DNA of 64,000 bases from Siphonodentalium dalli (Eukaryota > Mollusca > Scaphopoda > Gadilida > Siphonodentaliidae): assembly GCA_032622095.1 (NCBI GenBank), contig CP136064.1, forward strand, positions 261,495,863-261,559,862, given 5' to 3'. Under the pieces are notes generated by a model. That model made no database searches and was not told where the DNA came from. It saw only the letters and a program-made list of their open reading frames with translations. A program made the translations under genes and the position numbers. Shown in pieces: positions 44,698-56,021 of this stretch. Every line of letters starts with the position of its first letter. Positions within the stretch are counted from its first letter, which is position 1.

Positions 44698-45089
44698 GTC
44701 AGGTGACTACGTTTTCAACTTTTCGGCGAAAACAAAGACAAGGACCAGTCTATCGCGCGAAATTCGACAACAACTGTTACTGTCTAAATTTCTAGTTCAT
44801 GGAAGTAAAAGTACATTTCAATGAATGATTTTCGTCTCAAAGTTGACAACAACTGCCAAAATTTCTAGTTCCTGGAAGTTAAAGTACATTTTAATGAATG
44901 ATTTTCGTCTCAAAGTTGACACATGATATAACTGCTGTCTATTTGAATATATACACATGTAGCTGTCGTCTGTCATTGTTTTTGTGACTCACCTGTCTGT
45001 TTATTTGCGCGCACTCAATACGTCTTGTTGAACAGACTGAATGGTTCCTGGACGAAAGCTGCAAAAATCTTAAAACGTAGTGACCTGAC
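44698..45089. mobile_element. 'GTCAGGTGACTACGTTTT' TIR element, copy 1
   Basis: Ends GTCAGGTGACTACGTTTTC and AAAACGTAGTGACCTGAC. A 76-bp tandem duplication inside (TGAATGATTTTCGTCTCAAA twice). A related element in reverse arrangement is at 62010-62299. Confidence 0.68.
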
Positions 45090-45338
45090 CCCTCCAGCTA
45101 CACTGGGTCATGTTCCGCCCTGCAGTGTAATGCATAAGCACTGAGCATCTTGGGTACAGTGAACTTTGCGCTGCTATTCATTCACAATCCTGGCACCTGA
45201 CTCACACCCACGAAATCGCAGTTTTGATGTTATTATTATGCATAATCTTTATCATTAAAAAGCCACCTAATTACCGTTCGTCATTGCTTATGTAGTGGTC
45301 AATCGCAGAGTGTACAATACTGGCTATTTTAAAGCGAG

Positions 45339-45568
45339 CTTTACTCGATCGTTTCCTCCACACCCACCGCGAAGCTGGAATACGTGGGCACGCGACTCCC
45401 CCGTGTTCATCTGTATACATATAAAGACGGGAATATGGGGGTAACAGTGGTATTTTATCGCTGGTCCTTCGTTATCACATCGCCTCAAGAAATTTCCAAA
45501 ATAGCCTGGATTTTGATCCATTTCTGGGGAGAATGCGAGTCCAATGGTGGAATGGTGGTTACGAAAAG
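45339..45568 (+). CDS. Candidate exon of an unrecognised gene
   Basis: An open stretch follows a possible acceptor (AAAGCGAG) and stops being open right after a donor-like AAAAG/GTAAAT (45569). It would encode 76 codons plus two bases, including RLPRVHLYTYKDGNMGVTVV and SKIAWILIHFWGECESNGG. Composition is less AT-rich than the surroundings and no repeat family matches within the window. The minus strand is also open here (45324-45521), which weakens the case. Function unknown. Confidence 0.22.
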
Positions 45569-46204
45569 GTAAATCTATTTATCCCTTTAGTTCTATACTA
45601 AGGAAGCAATACACAATTTCAGCAATTTGGCTAACCTGGGAGCGGGTACTGTACTTCATATATATTCTGAGCCATTGTCGTTGGCATAGGTCCCATCAGG
45701 CATGTTTTATTTTCGACAGAAATGTTAGATGTAATCAAAATGATGTCTGTTCTTTAGCTTCTTCGTACAATTTGTCAAGAGTTATGCCCCTTGGTTTGCA
45801 CGCACAAATCGCTTAATTTGACCCATTTTTTTTATGACTGCGAATGTCAGTAAAATAAGCTTCTTCCACTTGATGGAGCTATGACAGAGCTGAGAAATAT
45901 TTGGAATAGAATAAAAATTATAGCAATTTTAAATAAATGTCTTTCAAGCGCATATGACACAATTTAGGGGAGAAATATCGGGCTATTTACCGATAACCAA
46001 ACACACAAAGTTGGCCTTCACTGAATACGAAAATCTGCCATCCGTAACATTACTTCGTACTCAACAGACTTTCAGATAATGGAAATCCGGTTACCTTATT
46101 CTACGACTCAGAGTCTATAGAAACCAACAACAACATTTGAGTACAGTACCCCTTTAATAAAACAGACGGCAGACATACAATCAGAATGATTCATATACAT
46201 AGGT

Positions 46205-46258
46205 GGGAAATGTTCAGATAATGGCCGTTTGATGAACTTTATTATCTGAACATTTCCC
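46205..46258. repeat. Perfect 18-bp-arm hairpin
   Basis: GGGAAATGTTCAGATAAT (46205-46222) pairs exactly with ATTATCTGAACATTTCCC (46241-46258). The following GTAACTACTCGTCAATGAGT stretch also occurs in related form at 15750. Confidence 0.8.
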
Positions 46259-46765
46259 AAGGTAACTACTCGTCAATGAGTATTTAGTATAGCACGGGTT
46301 AAAAAGGGCCGCCTATGGCCCAGTTGATCAGCAGATCACGCCACCAATCTCTACTCTGGCTACGTCCGTACATATCATACTCCACCAGTTCAAAACCTGG
46401 GAACTGTTTTGAGCTGATTGGGTATTTTATAACACTGAAAAAACAAAGCAGGTACAGTCGATTTCTTAGTTAACCATTTCACGGCGGAAGCTGCGCTGGT
46501 GCAGCATTAAAGACCACGTATCAGAGCATTATTTTATATATGCGAGTCTCCCACTGTATAGATAGGCGAAAGGTCCTACTCGATATTGCCTGATTTAGGC
46601 GACCTTTGTGAGCCAATTTTGCTTTGCGTAACTTATAATCTTGGAATCCCCCCCCCCCGAAAATCGGCTCACAAAAGTCGCTTAAATCATGTAATCTCGA
46701 GCTGGGACCACACCATTGGGTGCAATACATTGCCATTGAAGGGATATTAATAAAGAAATAAATTC

Positions 46766-47048
46766 ATGGGATTTTTCAATGTTCTAAAAGCTCCCTGTCA
46801 GAACTTCATACAGTTCCCAAGTTTTGAAAGAGTTGAATATGATCTCTCCGGGCGTAGCCAGAATATAGATTCAGTTGGTCGGGTGCATGACGCATTATGT
46901 TGGTTTATTTGGGATCAATCGTCCTTCCAGTCGTTACGCCATATTACGACGTCTGTTTTAAACGCGGAAGAAAGACCTGGTTTTTGGTCAATTTCGCTGG
47001 GGAATCACCCAGTGCACGTAGAAACCACCGACTCACAGAAAGTGACAG
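46766..47048 (+). CDS. Candidate exon of an unrecognised gene
   Basis: The frame from ATG 46766 runs 94 codons to a good donor, GTGACAG/GTAAAC (47049). It reads EYDLSGRSQNIDSVGRVHDA, LCWFIWDQSSFQSLRHITTS and PGFWSISLGNHPVHVETTD. It may be a first exon or may start later, after CCTGTCAG (46800) or CATACAG. No known family is recognised. A 22-bp minisatellite starts 21 bp after the donor. Mixed amino-acid composition and the donor favour coding; nothing confirms it. Confidence 0.3.
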
Positions 47049-47069
47049 GTAAACTTGCCCAGATACAGA

Positions 47070-47343
47070 TATACGGTTTATAGTGCCTTGATATACGGTT
47101 TATAGTGCCTTGATATACGGTTTATAGTGCCTTGATATACGGATTATAGCGCCTTGATATACGGTTTATAGTGCCTTGATATACGGTTTATAGTGCCTTG
47201 ATATACGGTTTATAGTGCCATGATATACGGTATATAGCGCCTTGATATACGGTTTATAGTGCCTTGATATACGGTTTATAGTGCCTTGATACACGGTTTA
47301 TAGTGCCTTGATATACGGTTTATAGTGCCTTGATATACGGTTT
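47070..47343. repeat. 22-bp minisatellite, ~12.5 copies
   Basis: The unit is TATACGGTTTATAGTGCCTT plus GA, nearly identical between copies (a few ACGGATTAT, ACGGTATAT and TACACGG variants). It joins directly to the truncated MITE at 47344. Confidence 0.93.
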
Positions 47344-47742
47344 TAATAACAATCTAAGCCATAAAATATGATTAAAATACTATAATTCATCACCATTTGA
47401 AACGTCTGAAGCCCATAGAAAATAGAAAACAGCTCAAATCATAGAAAGATTCCCCCGTTATGACTCCCAGAATGCAACATAATCCAAACTAAAAATGTAT
47501 GTTCAATGGAGGGGAATAACTCTGTCTTTAGAGTTAATCCCTCTCCATTGAAAATAATAAGCTTTGCACTACAAAACAGATGAAACTTAAGCACAAAAAC
47601 ACGTCGGAAACTCAACATATTGACAGTTTATTACACCGGATACGTTGTTAATACAATGTTTTGTAACTTCCTCTTTCAAATGGTATATACTATGGCATAT
47701 ATTTCATATAATATGATGAGGTTTCGAAAATTAAGTGGGCCT
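47344..47742. mobile_element. 'AGGCCCACTTAATTTTCGA' MITE, copy 3, left end lost
   Basis: This is the reverse complement of 38899-39240: TCACCATTTGAAACGTCTGA, CCTCTTTCAAATGGTATATA-like and TTTCGAAAATTAAGTGGGCCT, then TTAA (47743-47746). The left end is replaced by the 22-bp array. The right TTAA also starts the next element. Confidence 0.75.
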
Positions 47743-47746
47743 TTAA

Positions 47747-49590
47747 AGTGATGCGAAACACTCCGGTAGGGTGATCAAATAGAAATGGAGAATAATCTTG
47801 TTCAAAGTAGTTATTTTTCACAAATATTATATCCAAATTGACAACATCACACACCGCCATTCTTATATATTAATTAGATGCAGCGACTCTCGATGGCAAA
47901 ATAGGTTTCATTACGCCACAAGGTGGTGTTGCTAGTTTTGCAGATTTTGAGATTCTGTGGTCCAATGGGCTAATGTATCGTGGGAGATTTTGTTTTGTAC
48001 CTTACTCAATCGTACCGATATAATCACGTAGATGCTGAATTTGCAAAGTTAACGCCACCGGTGTATAATATGTTTTTGAAAATATGACTCAATCGTATCG
48101 ATAGTCAGGACAGGCTGAAATTGTAAACTTAAAGTCACCGGTGTAATAATATGTTCTTGAAAATATAAATAATCTGATAGCCTGAAAATAATGTACAACC
48201 CATTGGGAGCCCCTGGTGTAGTGAAGTGAGTTATGGGTAATTTTAATTGGAGTGCGCATGTCTGTTCTGTTGGATCGAGACTTGGAGTAACCGCCATCTT
48301 TAATTTTCTAATTACGGAAAAGTCGAGAAGTAATGGCTCCCAGCCCCCCCCACACGGGCGGGAATCGATATCGATATGACAGCGGCTGACTAACTATCAA
48401 GGTGAGGTACAGTGGAAGGTCACAGGTTAAATTTACCCAGGTTAAATGAACTAAAAATGTCATCAGCCGTATAATTAAATATTTTGAAGCCAAAATAGTA
48501 AGGTGATCAAGTCAAAATTGTATCGTATACACAATGTGTTTGTACCGATGAATGTATCGCGACTCGACTCGTTTTCGTGGTCATATAGGCCCTATATAAC
48601 CTATTATCACGAAAACGAGCAGAGTCGCGATATCTGATAGAATTCGAGGAATCGTACATTCACTTTCAATAGTATAGATTCACTGCAATCTGCCGCGGAA
48701 TTCCCAAAATTAAGGCTACTTTCATTTTCAATATGTTTTCCGAATTTCCACTTTCACTTTTCAATTTTACCACGCAAAGCGACCTTAGTTGACACATATA
48801 TATGGCACACTGGCTGAGTCCATGGCAAATAGTTTATGTAGCATTGCTTCTTTCATCTAATTAAAGCTCACCTCGTTAAAACGCATGTCAATCGTATTTG
48901 TTTACAAATTGCATTGGGTGCGACGTTTTGCAGTAGGTCCCTATTTGCGGAGGTCACTATGCGGAAGTCCCCGAATTCGCGGAGTTCCCCTAAAATGGGC
49001 GATATATGTATATTTTAATGAGGGAACGGGTGCGTATATGTCAATTGATACGTATTTTAAACAAATAACGACACGATCATCATAATAGAGGTCTGTTCTA
49101 TCAATTATATATGCCCCGAGTTCACTTGGTGCAAATCAAACGGCGATAAACATTCTCGTGTGCCAGAAGGACTCCTTAAAGTTGTGAATAAGATGAATTT
49201 TTATTAGATGTTATTTAACAAGTCAATCAAATAATATTATTCATTAGTTAGCGCCTATATTAGCGCAAACTAATGAATAATATTTTATATTATAATTATA
49301 TTATAATTTATATTTATAGCTAATAATATGATCTTGGTGGCGTTACCATTTCTGACTATGGTTTTCTTGTTAGTTTATCGCCGATGGATGCGCCCCTAAT
49401 CGAGTAGTAAATATTTACAATTGAGCATAGTTCAGATGATGTTTTCTATTGAGTGGTACGGTCGATTTGCTTCATATTTTCGGCGATGTTAGTAGAATGC
49501 TACATTCCTCCAGTTGACATAGTGCCTGAATACTAACTGATCAGTTTCGTGCACCCGAACAAGTACATAATATGTCTTTAACAAGTACAT
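47747..49590. mobile_element. 'AGTGATATGAAAC' family element, split by a later insertion
   Basis: From the shared TTAA (47743-47746) it reads AGTGATGCGAAACACTCCGG to about 47925. The homologous continuation (TTAGTTTATCGCCGATGGAT, CCTCCAGTTGACATAGTG) resumes near 49365. Between them lies a probable insertion with CGCCACAAGG/CTTGGTGGCG ends. The inserted part holds an ~85-bp tandem duplication (about 48000-48165) and a hairpin at 48554-48634 (CGTTTTCGTG/CACGAAAACG). Confidence 0.6.
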
Positions 49591-50191
49591 GAAAAATAGA
49601 TTGCTTCTTTTCATTATTAATAACTAGGTCGCCCAGTGGGGGTTATATAGCGTTCTCGATTCATAACGCCAAGGTCCATCGAAATCCCGTTCTACATGTG
49701 CCATTGAATGTAATACGCTGCGTTTGTTAACCAAGTACCCGACCGGGAGTCGATGTATATTGGCAGTATGCTAATCATGATGCGCTCATTATCTGATCGG
49801 ATTACTTTCTCATAAGCCCTATGACCGGGCTAATAATAACGTAGAGCTCATTGAAACTATAATTGACTGTGGGATGCGCTATATATAGAATTGCATCGAT
49901 TATTATTATTGACATTAACTCTCTAATAATAAAATTTCGCCTTTAAAAACAGGTTAAGTAAACATTGGATAAGTTAAAGGCATTGACAATATTCTCTGAA
50001 AATCAAATTCAGACTTAAATATTTGAACTCACTACACGATTACCGATGTTTGTTGACAGATCAATGTAACAGTTTTATACAAAGGTTTCAACACGCGAAA
50101 TTCTGTTAATGGAGAACAATCAATAATGAATATAAGAACACGGTTGATCTATTTCTCCATATTCTTCTTAGTCGTAATGTTTTGGTGTTAA

Positions 50192-50566
50192 CCCTTTACC
50201 CAACAAACCGGCCAAAAACGGCCAAATAAAGCTGCAACAGCCTAAATTATCTTGGGTCTGTCTCAATAAAACCATACAAATATGGATATCATTGGAACCG
50301 GCTCATTGACCACATTGTGATGGTTACAGTTATGCCCTGTGCCAATGCATTCTCTTATATATGCGAGTCGACCATAGGTCGCCTCGCATATATAAGAGAA
50401 TGCATTGACCTAACACTTTTTACCATTTTTTCTTACATTCTTTAACAATTTAAAAAATTTTAATGTGTTAAACCAATGCATTCTCTTATATATGCGAGGC
50501 GACCTATGGTCGACTCGCATATATAAGAGAATGCATTGGCACAGGGCCGTTCTGTTGGGTAAAGGG
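50192..50566. mobile_element. piggyBac-like TTAA MITE 'CCCTTTACCCAACA', copy 2
   Basis: TTAA at 50188-50191 and 50567-50570, with the same ends and same two reverse-complementary hairpins as the 41.3-kb copy. Sequence is very close to copy 1 apart from a deletion in the spacer, suggesting recent activity. Confidence 0.85.
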
Positions 50567-50837
50567 TTAACATATTTTTATTTCCAAATCCAAACAGATA
50601 ACATTATAAACAGATGACACATATATGCACAATAGAAGAGTTAATGTATGTAAAAGAGGAGGGCTTATATAAGTCTCTCCTCCTTGGCTACATGCCCTGT
50701 CCCCAATAAGTGAAGGAGGGGTATAGGTCAGACGGGATGGGTTGGAAATAATGTTTTTTTTTATGAGAAACGGAGATATATAACTGAATTTGAGTTAGGG
50801 GTGGAAGAAAATGGAGAAGATAGTGTTAGGGTTAGCA

Positions 50838-50930
50838 GGAGACATAGAGAGGGGGAGGTAGAGAGAGAGAGAGAGGATGAGAAGGGAGAGGGGGATGAGG
50901 AGAAGAGAGAGAGAGAGAGAGAGAGAGCAT
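50838..50930. repeat. (GA)n-rich microsatellite
   Basis: Purine-only GAGAGAGAGAGAGA tracts mixed with GGGGGAGG and GATGAGG units. Open frames across it are low complexity. It abuts an arm of the GCAGAATGAGG family. Confidence 0.85.
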
Positions 50931-51230
50931 CACCAAATTCACACTCTGTGAACCTCATTCTTCTTAGGCCTCATATTCTCGGAAGTATCTATAGTATCAA
51001 ATTAACATTGTTTTTAGATACTTTTCCCCCTCTGTTCAGTTTCTATATCATCTAATTTTCAGAAGATAAAATCTATAATCGTGGTGACTAATGGGTGAAC
51101 ATCAGCAAATTCAACTGGGAAACTGTTGAGGCCAAATCAGAATGAGGTTCCCATAGGGTGAATTTGGTGACGATAGCCGCCGTGTGGGGTAGCGTCAGTA
51201 AATTCACCCCCTGGGGACCTCATTCTGCAA
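50929..51230. mobile_element. 'GCAGAATGAGG' composite element, third layout copy
   Basis: A right arm (GCATCACCAAATTCACACTC) is followed by the spacer (TTAGGCCTCATATTCTCGGA to TGTTGAGGCC) and a full hairpin 51138-51229 with loop CCGCCGTGTGGG. Same order as at 26.08-26.42 kb. Confidence 0.75.
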
Positions 51231-51404
51231 ATATCAGACTCACTATTTCCAGGATTGGGTGAGAGTCCAGATTCTTCAAGTTTTGGAATGGCCCCATCGG
51301 TGCTCATTTTAGTTTGACATCGGCAGCACATGTGTTGAAGCGGTATAGTACTGTAGACTAAACCCGACCATTTGGGACGATCTCCTTCTATACTCAACAG
51401 AATA

Positions 51405-51852
51405 TGTGACCCGCCATATCAAATCCAGTCGTAAGTCGGGATTGTTTTACCCTGTGCCAATGCATTCTCTTATATATGCGAGTCGACCATAGGTCGCCTC
51501 GCATATATAAGAGAATGCATTGGCTTAACAATTTTTTACAATTTTAATAATTTGTTCTTGTATTCTTTAACAATTTTATAATTTCACCCATACAGAGCCC
51601 CAGACAAACATGAGCAGACGATACTCTTCTATATGCTTCTATATATGTGTGGGGCTCCCTGCAGGGTAATGGATGTTTTTTATTTTATGTCCTAAAAATT
51701 GTCAGAAACATTTATTTAAAAAAAATGATAAAAAATTGTTAGGCCAATGCATTCTCTTATATATGCGAGGCGACTCGCATATATAAGAGAATGCATTGGC
51801 ACAGGGTAAAAAAAATCCCGACTTACGACTGGATTTGATATGGCGGGTCACA
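51405..51852. mobile_element. TA-flanked MITE (Tc1/mariner-like) with 39-bp perfect TIRs, carrying the same hairpin module
   Basis: Perfect 39-bp ends starting TGTGACCCGCCATATCAAAT and TA on both sides (51403-51404, 51853-51854). Inside are hairpins 51457-51523 and 51744-51799 of the CCAATGCATTCTCTTATATA type, in opposite orientation, bordered by CCCTGTG and CACAGGG exactly as in the TTAA MITEs. The centre differs (AGAGCCCCAGACAAACATGA). Confidence 0.85.
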
Positions 51853-52915
51853 TATATGCAACAAATGAATGCATTTTAGTCTTGGATTAGTGCAAAAATA
51901 CACTCGTACGCTCTATGAAAGATGCAAATAACACGGTAATTGTAATGAAAATTAATTTATGATTTTTCTGTGATAAAATTAACCAACTCTCAAGAACGGA
52001 AGAACGCGTGTACATATACGAGACGAAAGATATGTTGTTGTTGGGAGGGGGGGGGGGGCGGGGGTTGGATTACATCGTTTCGTGTTTGTTCGAAATAGTT
52101 TAGCGTAATAATCTTAACTTGAAATTTCTGTTGTGACACCAACATGCCGATAATCGGCTAGGTCAATTAATGTTGCAATGTCTCAAAAGCTCTAACGTTT
52201 GTTGTAGTTGTACGCGATTACGAGACATGAATGGCAGTGTGAAAGAACAATTTTAGGGACTTCGAGATCAGCTACAGCGTCGGTCATAACCGATGTTGGA
52301 AATTAGTCTGCGCATGTCCATAATTGAGGAATCTCGAACGACGATGACCACGGCTGCAGCCGCAACGAATGCCACTGTCAGTAATCAATACAAACAACAT
52401 GAATTCCCTGTAATTTAATTATCAAATTTGAGGGTCTGGTCTCTTAATAGGGATACCAGTTGATCAGACACAATGCTGTATATTTAACTTTATTAGCGTC
52501 AATAAACATTATTGTATTATAATCTATAGGCATAGGGCCTAGTTATACAAAACAAATCATCGAATTAACTATCAACTCCACCTTTCCAAAATAGTTTCAT
52601 AAAATTAGATAGATAAGTGTTTTCGAAAAACAACCATCGAATCCACAGATACAAATCTACATGTATCAACGACACATTCACTGTTTGCATTCATTCAGTC
52701 CTTGTCCACCTTTTTCATTTATTCAGTGTCCGCCATTTTGGATTTGATATGTAGAAGTCGCAACCAGGATTTTGTGGAAACGTGACGTCACATATCTTGG
52801 TCATCGGTAACCTCGAGGTCCCATCTCCGGCTGCAACTAGCTGCAGTCGATATCGAAGTCACTCAATGTTCCTTTAGAATCTGCCCGAAGCCATACCCGT
52901 AACAATACATTGTAG

Positions 52916-53077
52916 GTGGCGACAGATGTTGTGAGGTCAATGAAAAGAGAAGCATTCGTATTCCCGGGCTATCAAAAACTGTACAAGGAGGGGGTTCGGC
53001 ATCGTTTGGTTTCTCCTGCTTCCAGTTTGAGGATAGGTGTAGAAATAATTTGCGCTGCCTCGCTGTTTTCCTTAAAG
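52916..53077 (+). CDS. Candidate exon of an unrecognised gene
   Basis: A 54-codon open stretch sits between acceptor-like CATTGTAG and donor-like TTAAAG/GTACTT. One frame reads VATDVVRSMKREAFVFPGYQ then KLYKEGVRHRLVSP and a hydrophobic RIGVEIICAASLFS. A second frame is also open, so the reading is unsettled. The donor overlaps TTAAAGGTACT, which also resembles a MITE terminus. Phase 0 at both ends would fit the candidate at 56022. Function unknown. Confidence 0.22.
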
Positions 53078-53399
53078 GTACTTTGCTCTGTTATTTGGTG
53101 ACACTCCATGCAACAGACCACCGATTCGCATAGCATTATCAAATATAAATACGAAATGACGGTTATTATTTACCATCTATAGATAATTAATTACATACCG
53201 TGTACACCCATCGAATATAATACTGAACTGATGTGAACATCATGATGATTATATTAACGAAACGAGGGAGATATTCAGAAATTAAACAAAAATTAAAAAA
53301 ATAACATTTAAAAAAAGAACGTTTCTTATTAAGAGCGTTTTTTTCCCCGAAGAAATATATAAATAACGGGGATATTCAGAATTGAAATAAAAAAATAAA

Positions 53400-54250
53400 A
53401 CAGATTATATATAGAGCATTATAAACAGATTATATATAGAGCATTAAACATATTATATATAGAGCATTATAAACATATTATATATAGAGCATTAAACAGA
53501 TTATATATAGAGCATTATAAACAGATTATATATAGAGCATTATAAACAGATTATATATAGAGCATTATAAACAGATTATATATAGAGCATTAAACAGATT
53601 ATATATAGAGCATTAAACATATTATATATAGAGCATTAAACAGATTATATATAGAGCATTACACAGATTATATATAGAGCATTAAACAGATTATATATAG
53701 AGCATTAAACAGATTATATATAGAGCATTAAACAGATTATATATAGAGCATTTAACAGATTATATATAGAGCATTTAGCAGATTATATATAGAGCATTAA
53801 ACAGATTATATATAGAGCATTAAACAGATTATATATAGAGTATTAAACAGATTATATATAGAGCATTAAACAGATTATATATAGAGCATTAAACAGATTA
53901 TATATAGAGCATTAAACAGATTATATATAGAGCATTAAACAGATTATATATAGAGCATTAAACAGATTATATATAGAGCATTGAACAGATTATATATAGA
54001 GCATTAAACAGATTATATATAGAGGATTAAACAGATTATATATAGAGCATTAAACAGATTATATATAGAGCATTAAACAGATTATATATTGAGCATTAAA
54101 CAGATTATATATAGAGCATTAAACAGATTATATATAGAGCATTAAACAGATTATATATAGAGCATTAAACAGATTATATATAGAGCATTATATACAGATT
54201 ATATATAGAGCTTTAAACAGATTATATATAGAGATTATATATAGAGCATT
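53400..54250. repeat. 23-bp minisatellite, ~36 copies
   Basis: The unit is ACAGATTATATATAGAGCAT plus TAA; some copies are 25 bp (CATTATAA). The flanks carry a diverged direct repeat: TAAGAGCGTTTTTTTCCCCG at 53330 and TAAGAGTTTTGTTTTCTCCC at 54255, each followed by GAAGAA. Confidence 0.93.
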
Positions 54251-54292
54251 TTTTAAGAGTTTTGTTTTCTCCCGAAGAAGTGATTTTAAAGA

Positions 54293-54908
54293 ATGACCCC
54301 AAAACCTGCCCCAAGCTTACCCACCCACACAATAGGTGAATTTGACTTATATATAGATCTCCGTTATAATGGTGTGCTCGATGGGAGTATACGCTTGACA
54401 ATTTCGCGACTCAGAATGAGACTAACTGATATATACTCACAACAATGGAGAACTGCAATAGCTGTGTCAAACAAATTTCCTTTTATCGAGTCGTGAAAGA
54501 TAACTTTGTCCGAGAACAATATTTGTCATCCAGCGATACATTTATGATACACGCTCTCATGCGATTCCGGACAAGAAATCATAAATTACCAATCGAAGAA
54601 GGATCATGGACAAACCGCGACTACTCAGAAAGAAACTGCACATTATGTAACGCAGAGTTAGGAGATGAATTCCACGTTATTTTTAAGTGTGAAAAATTAA
54701 AGGTTTGAGAGTAAGATACATCAAACCATACTATTTCAATAGACCAAACATTTTGAAGCTGAACCAATTATTCAATCAACATAGCGAACGCAAAACAAAA
54801 AACCTTTCGATATTTATTAAAAGATATTGGAAATTTTTCCTGAGGCTTATGCACATGGCTGTATGCGCGTTCACATTTGTAGGTGCACGAGTAAACGCAT
54901 ATATATAA
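54293..54908 (+). pseudogene. LINE C-terminal region with zinc-knuckle, frameshifted
   Basis: Across three frames it reads RLRMRLTDIYSQQWRTAI, then FVREQYLSSSDTFMIHALMR, FRTRNHKLPIEEGSW, a knuckle CTLCNAELGDEFHVIFKC and RYIKPYYFNRPNILKLNQLF. The order matches the C terminus of an invertebrate LINE reverse transcriptase group; the RT core is absent. At least two frameshifts (about 54480 and 54705). It is the sense-strand relative of the fragment at 33.3 kb. Confidence 0.75.
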
Positions 54909-56021
54909 GTAAATCTAAATTAGTGAATACACACCATAGACCATAGATTAGTAAATCTATTATCTGATTAGGATGAGTAAACAAGTATACATCTATTACA
55001 CTCGAAATCGATGTATTCTATAGAATACCACTCCATTCACACCCAGCTTAATGATTTGTTGTGTATGTATACATGTTCATGTATTGATGATTCGTAAATT
55101 TTATCTATTGTCTCTGCAATGTCTTTTATGATGAACAGAGTTACTATTCAAATTGAATTGAATTGAGAATCTATAGATGGCAAAACAAGAACGTCATTGC
55201 TAGATCATGCCATGATTCTCTACTCTACATGCAATTACTATTCACTTATTCATATAAGCCCCACCCGCGGTATTTGACTGTGCAACATTATAAAAAGATG
55301 TATAATCTTCAAGCTTAAAATTAAACATGAACTGTAAATTGTGTCTTTTGTGACATTCGCTTCAAAAAGAATAAAAGCTGTTTCAGATCTATAGCAATAT
55401 GTGGCAATTAACCCAACCATGACTGAAGCTACCTGTAATTTTGCGAAAAACGGCCTAACAATACGGGGGATGGGGGTCATGCATGCAAGTTCACGGTTCG
55501 CAGTGGCTTTGGCAAATCGGAAATAATATTTGGAATAAAAGACGACGAAAATTATTGTCAAAATCAAAATTGACAGAATCTTGTTATTTTGTTGGCATGT
55601 GGATACAAACATGTAGGTACCGAATACTTATTCCAGATTCAGTAATAATGTTTCATTCTTGAAATAGACAAGTTATAATACTCAATGACATGCATATCAC
55701 ACTTGTGACAAGATTACACATGCTGAGGAAATCCAGTTTGAACCCGTCACCACCGTATATGGTATTCGAGGTGGAGAAAATAAATAGATTTTCGCCCCCG
55801 AAACTGCAAATGAAATAATAGCACATATTGGTATATATTTGCATACGCTGCCATGTGCTTGTGACTCGCATGTTTATCTGTGTCTGTATATAATGCTTTC
55901 TATAACAATGTCTCCCTATAGATGGGGGCTATGGAGACTATATACAGAATATATTTGATGGCAGTATTGCTGCAATGGTCCGGGTGATAATCACTAACTA
56001 AAACCGTCTATCTCGTTTCAG

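Noticed and set aside
45324-45521. Minus-strand 65-codon frame with PGYFGNFLRRCDNEGPAI
   Set aside because: Overlaps the + strand candidate exon; only one can be coding, and neither has family support. The + strand has the better donor site.
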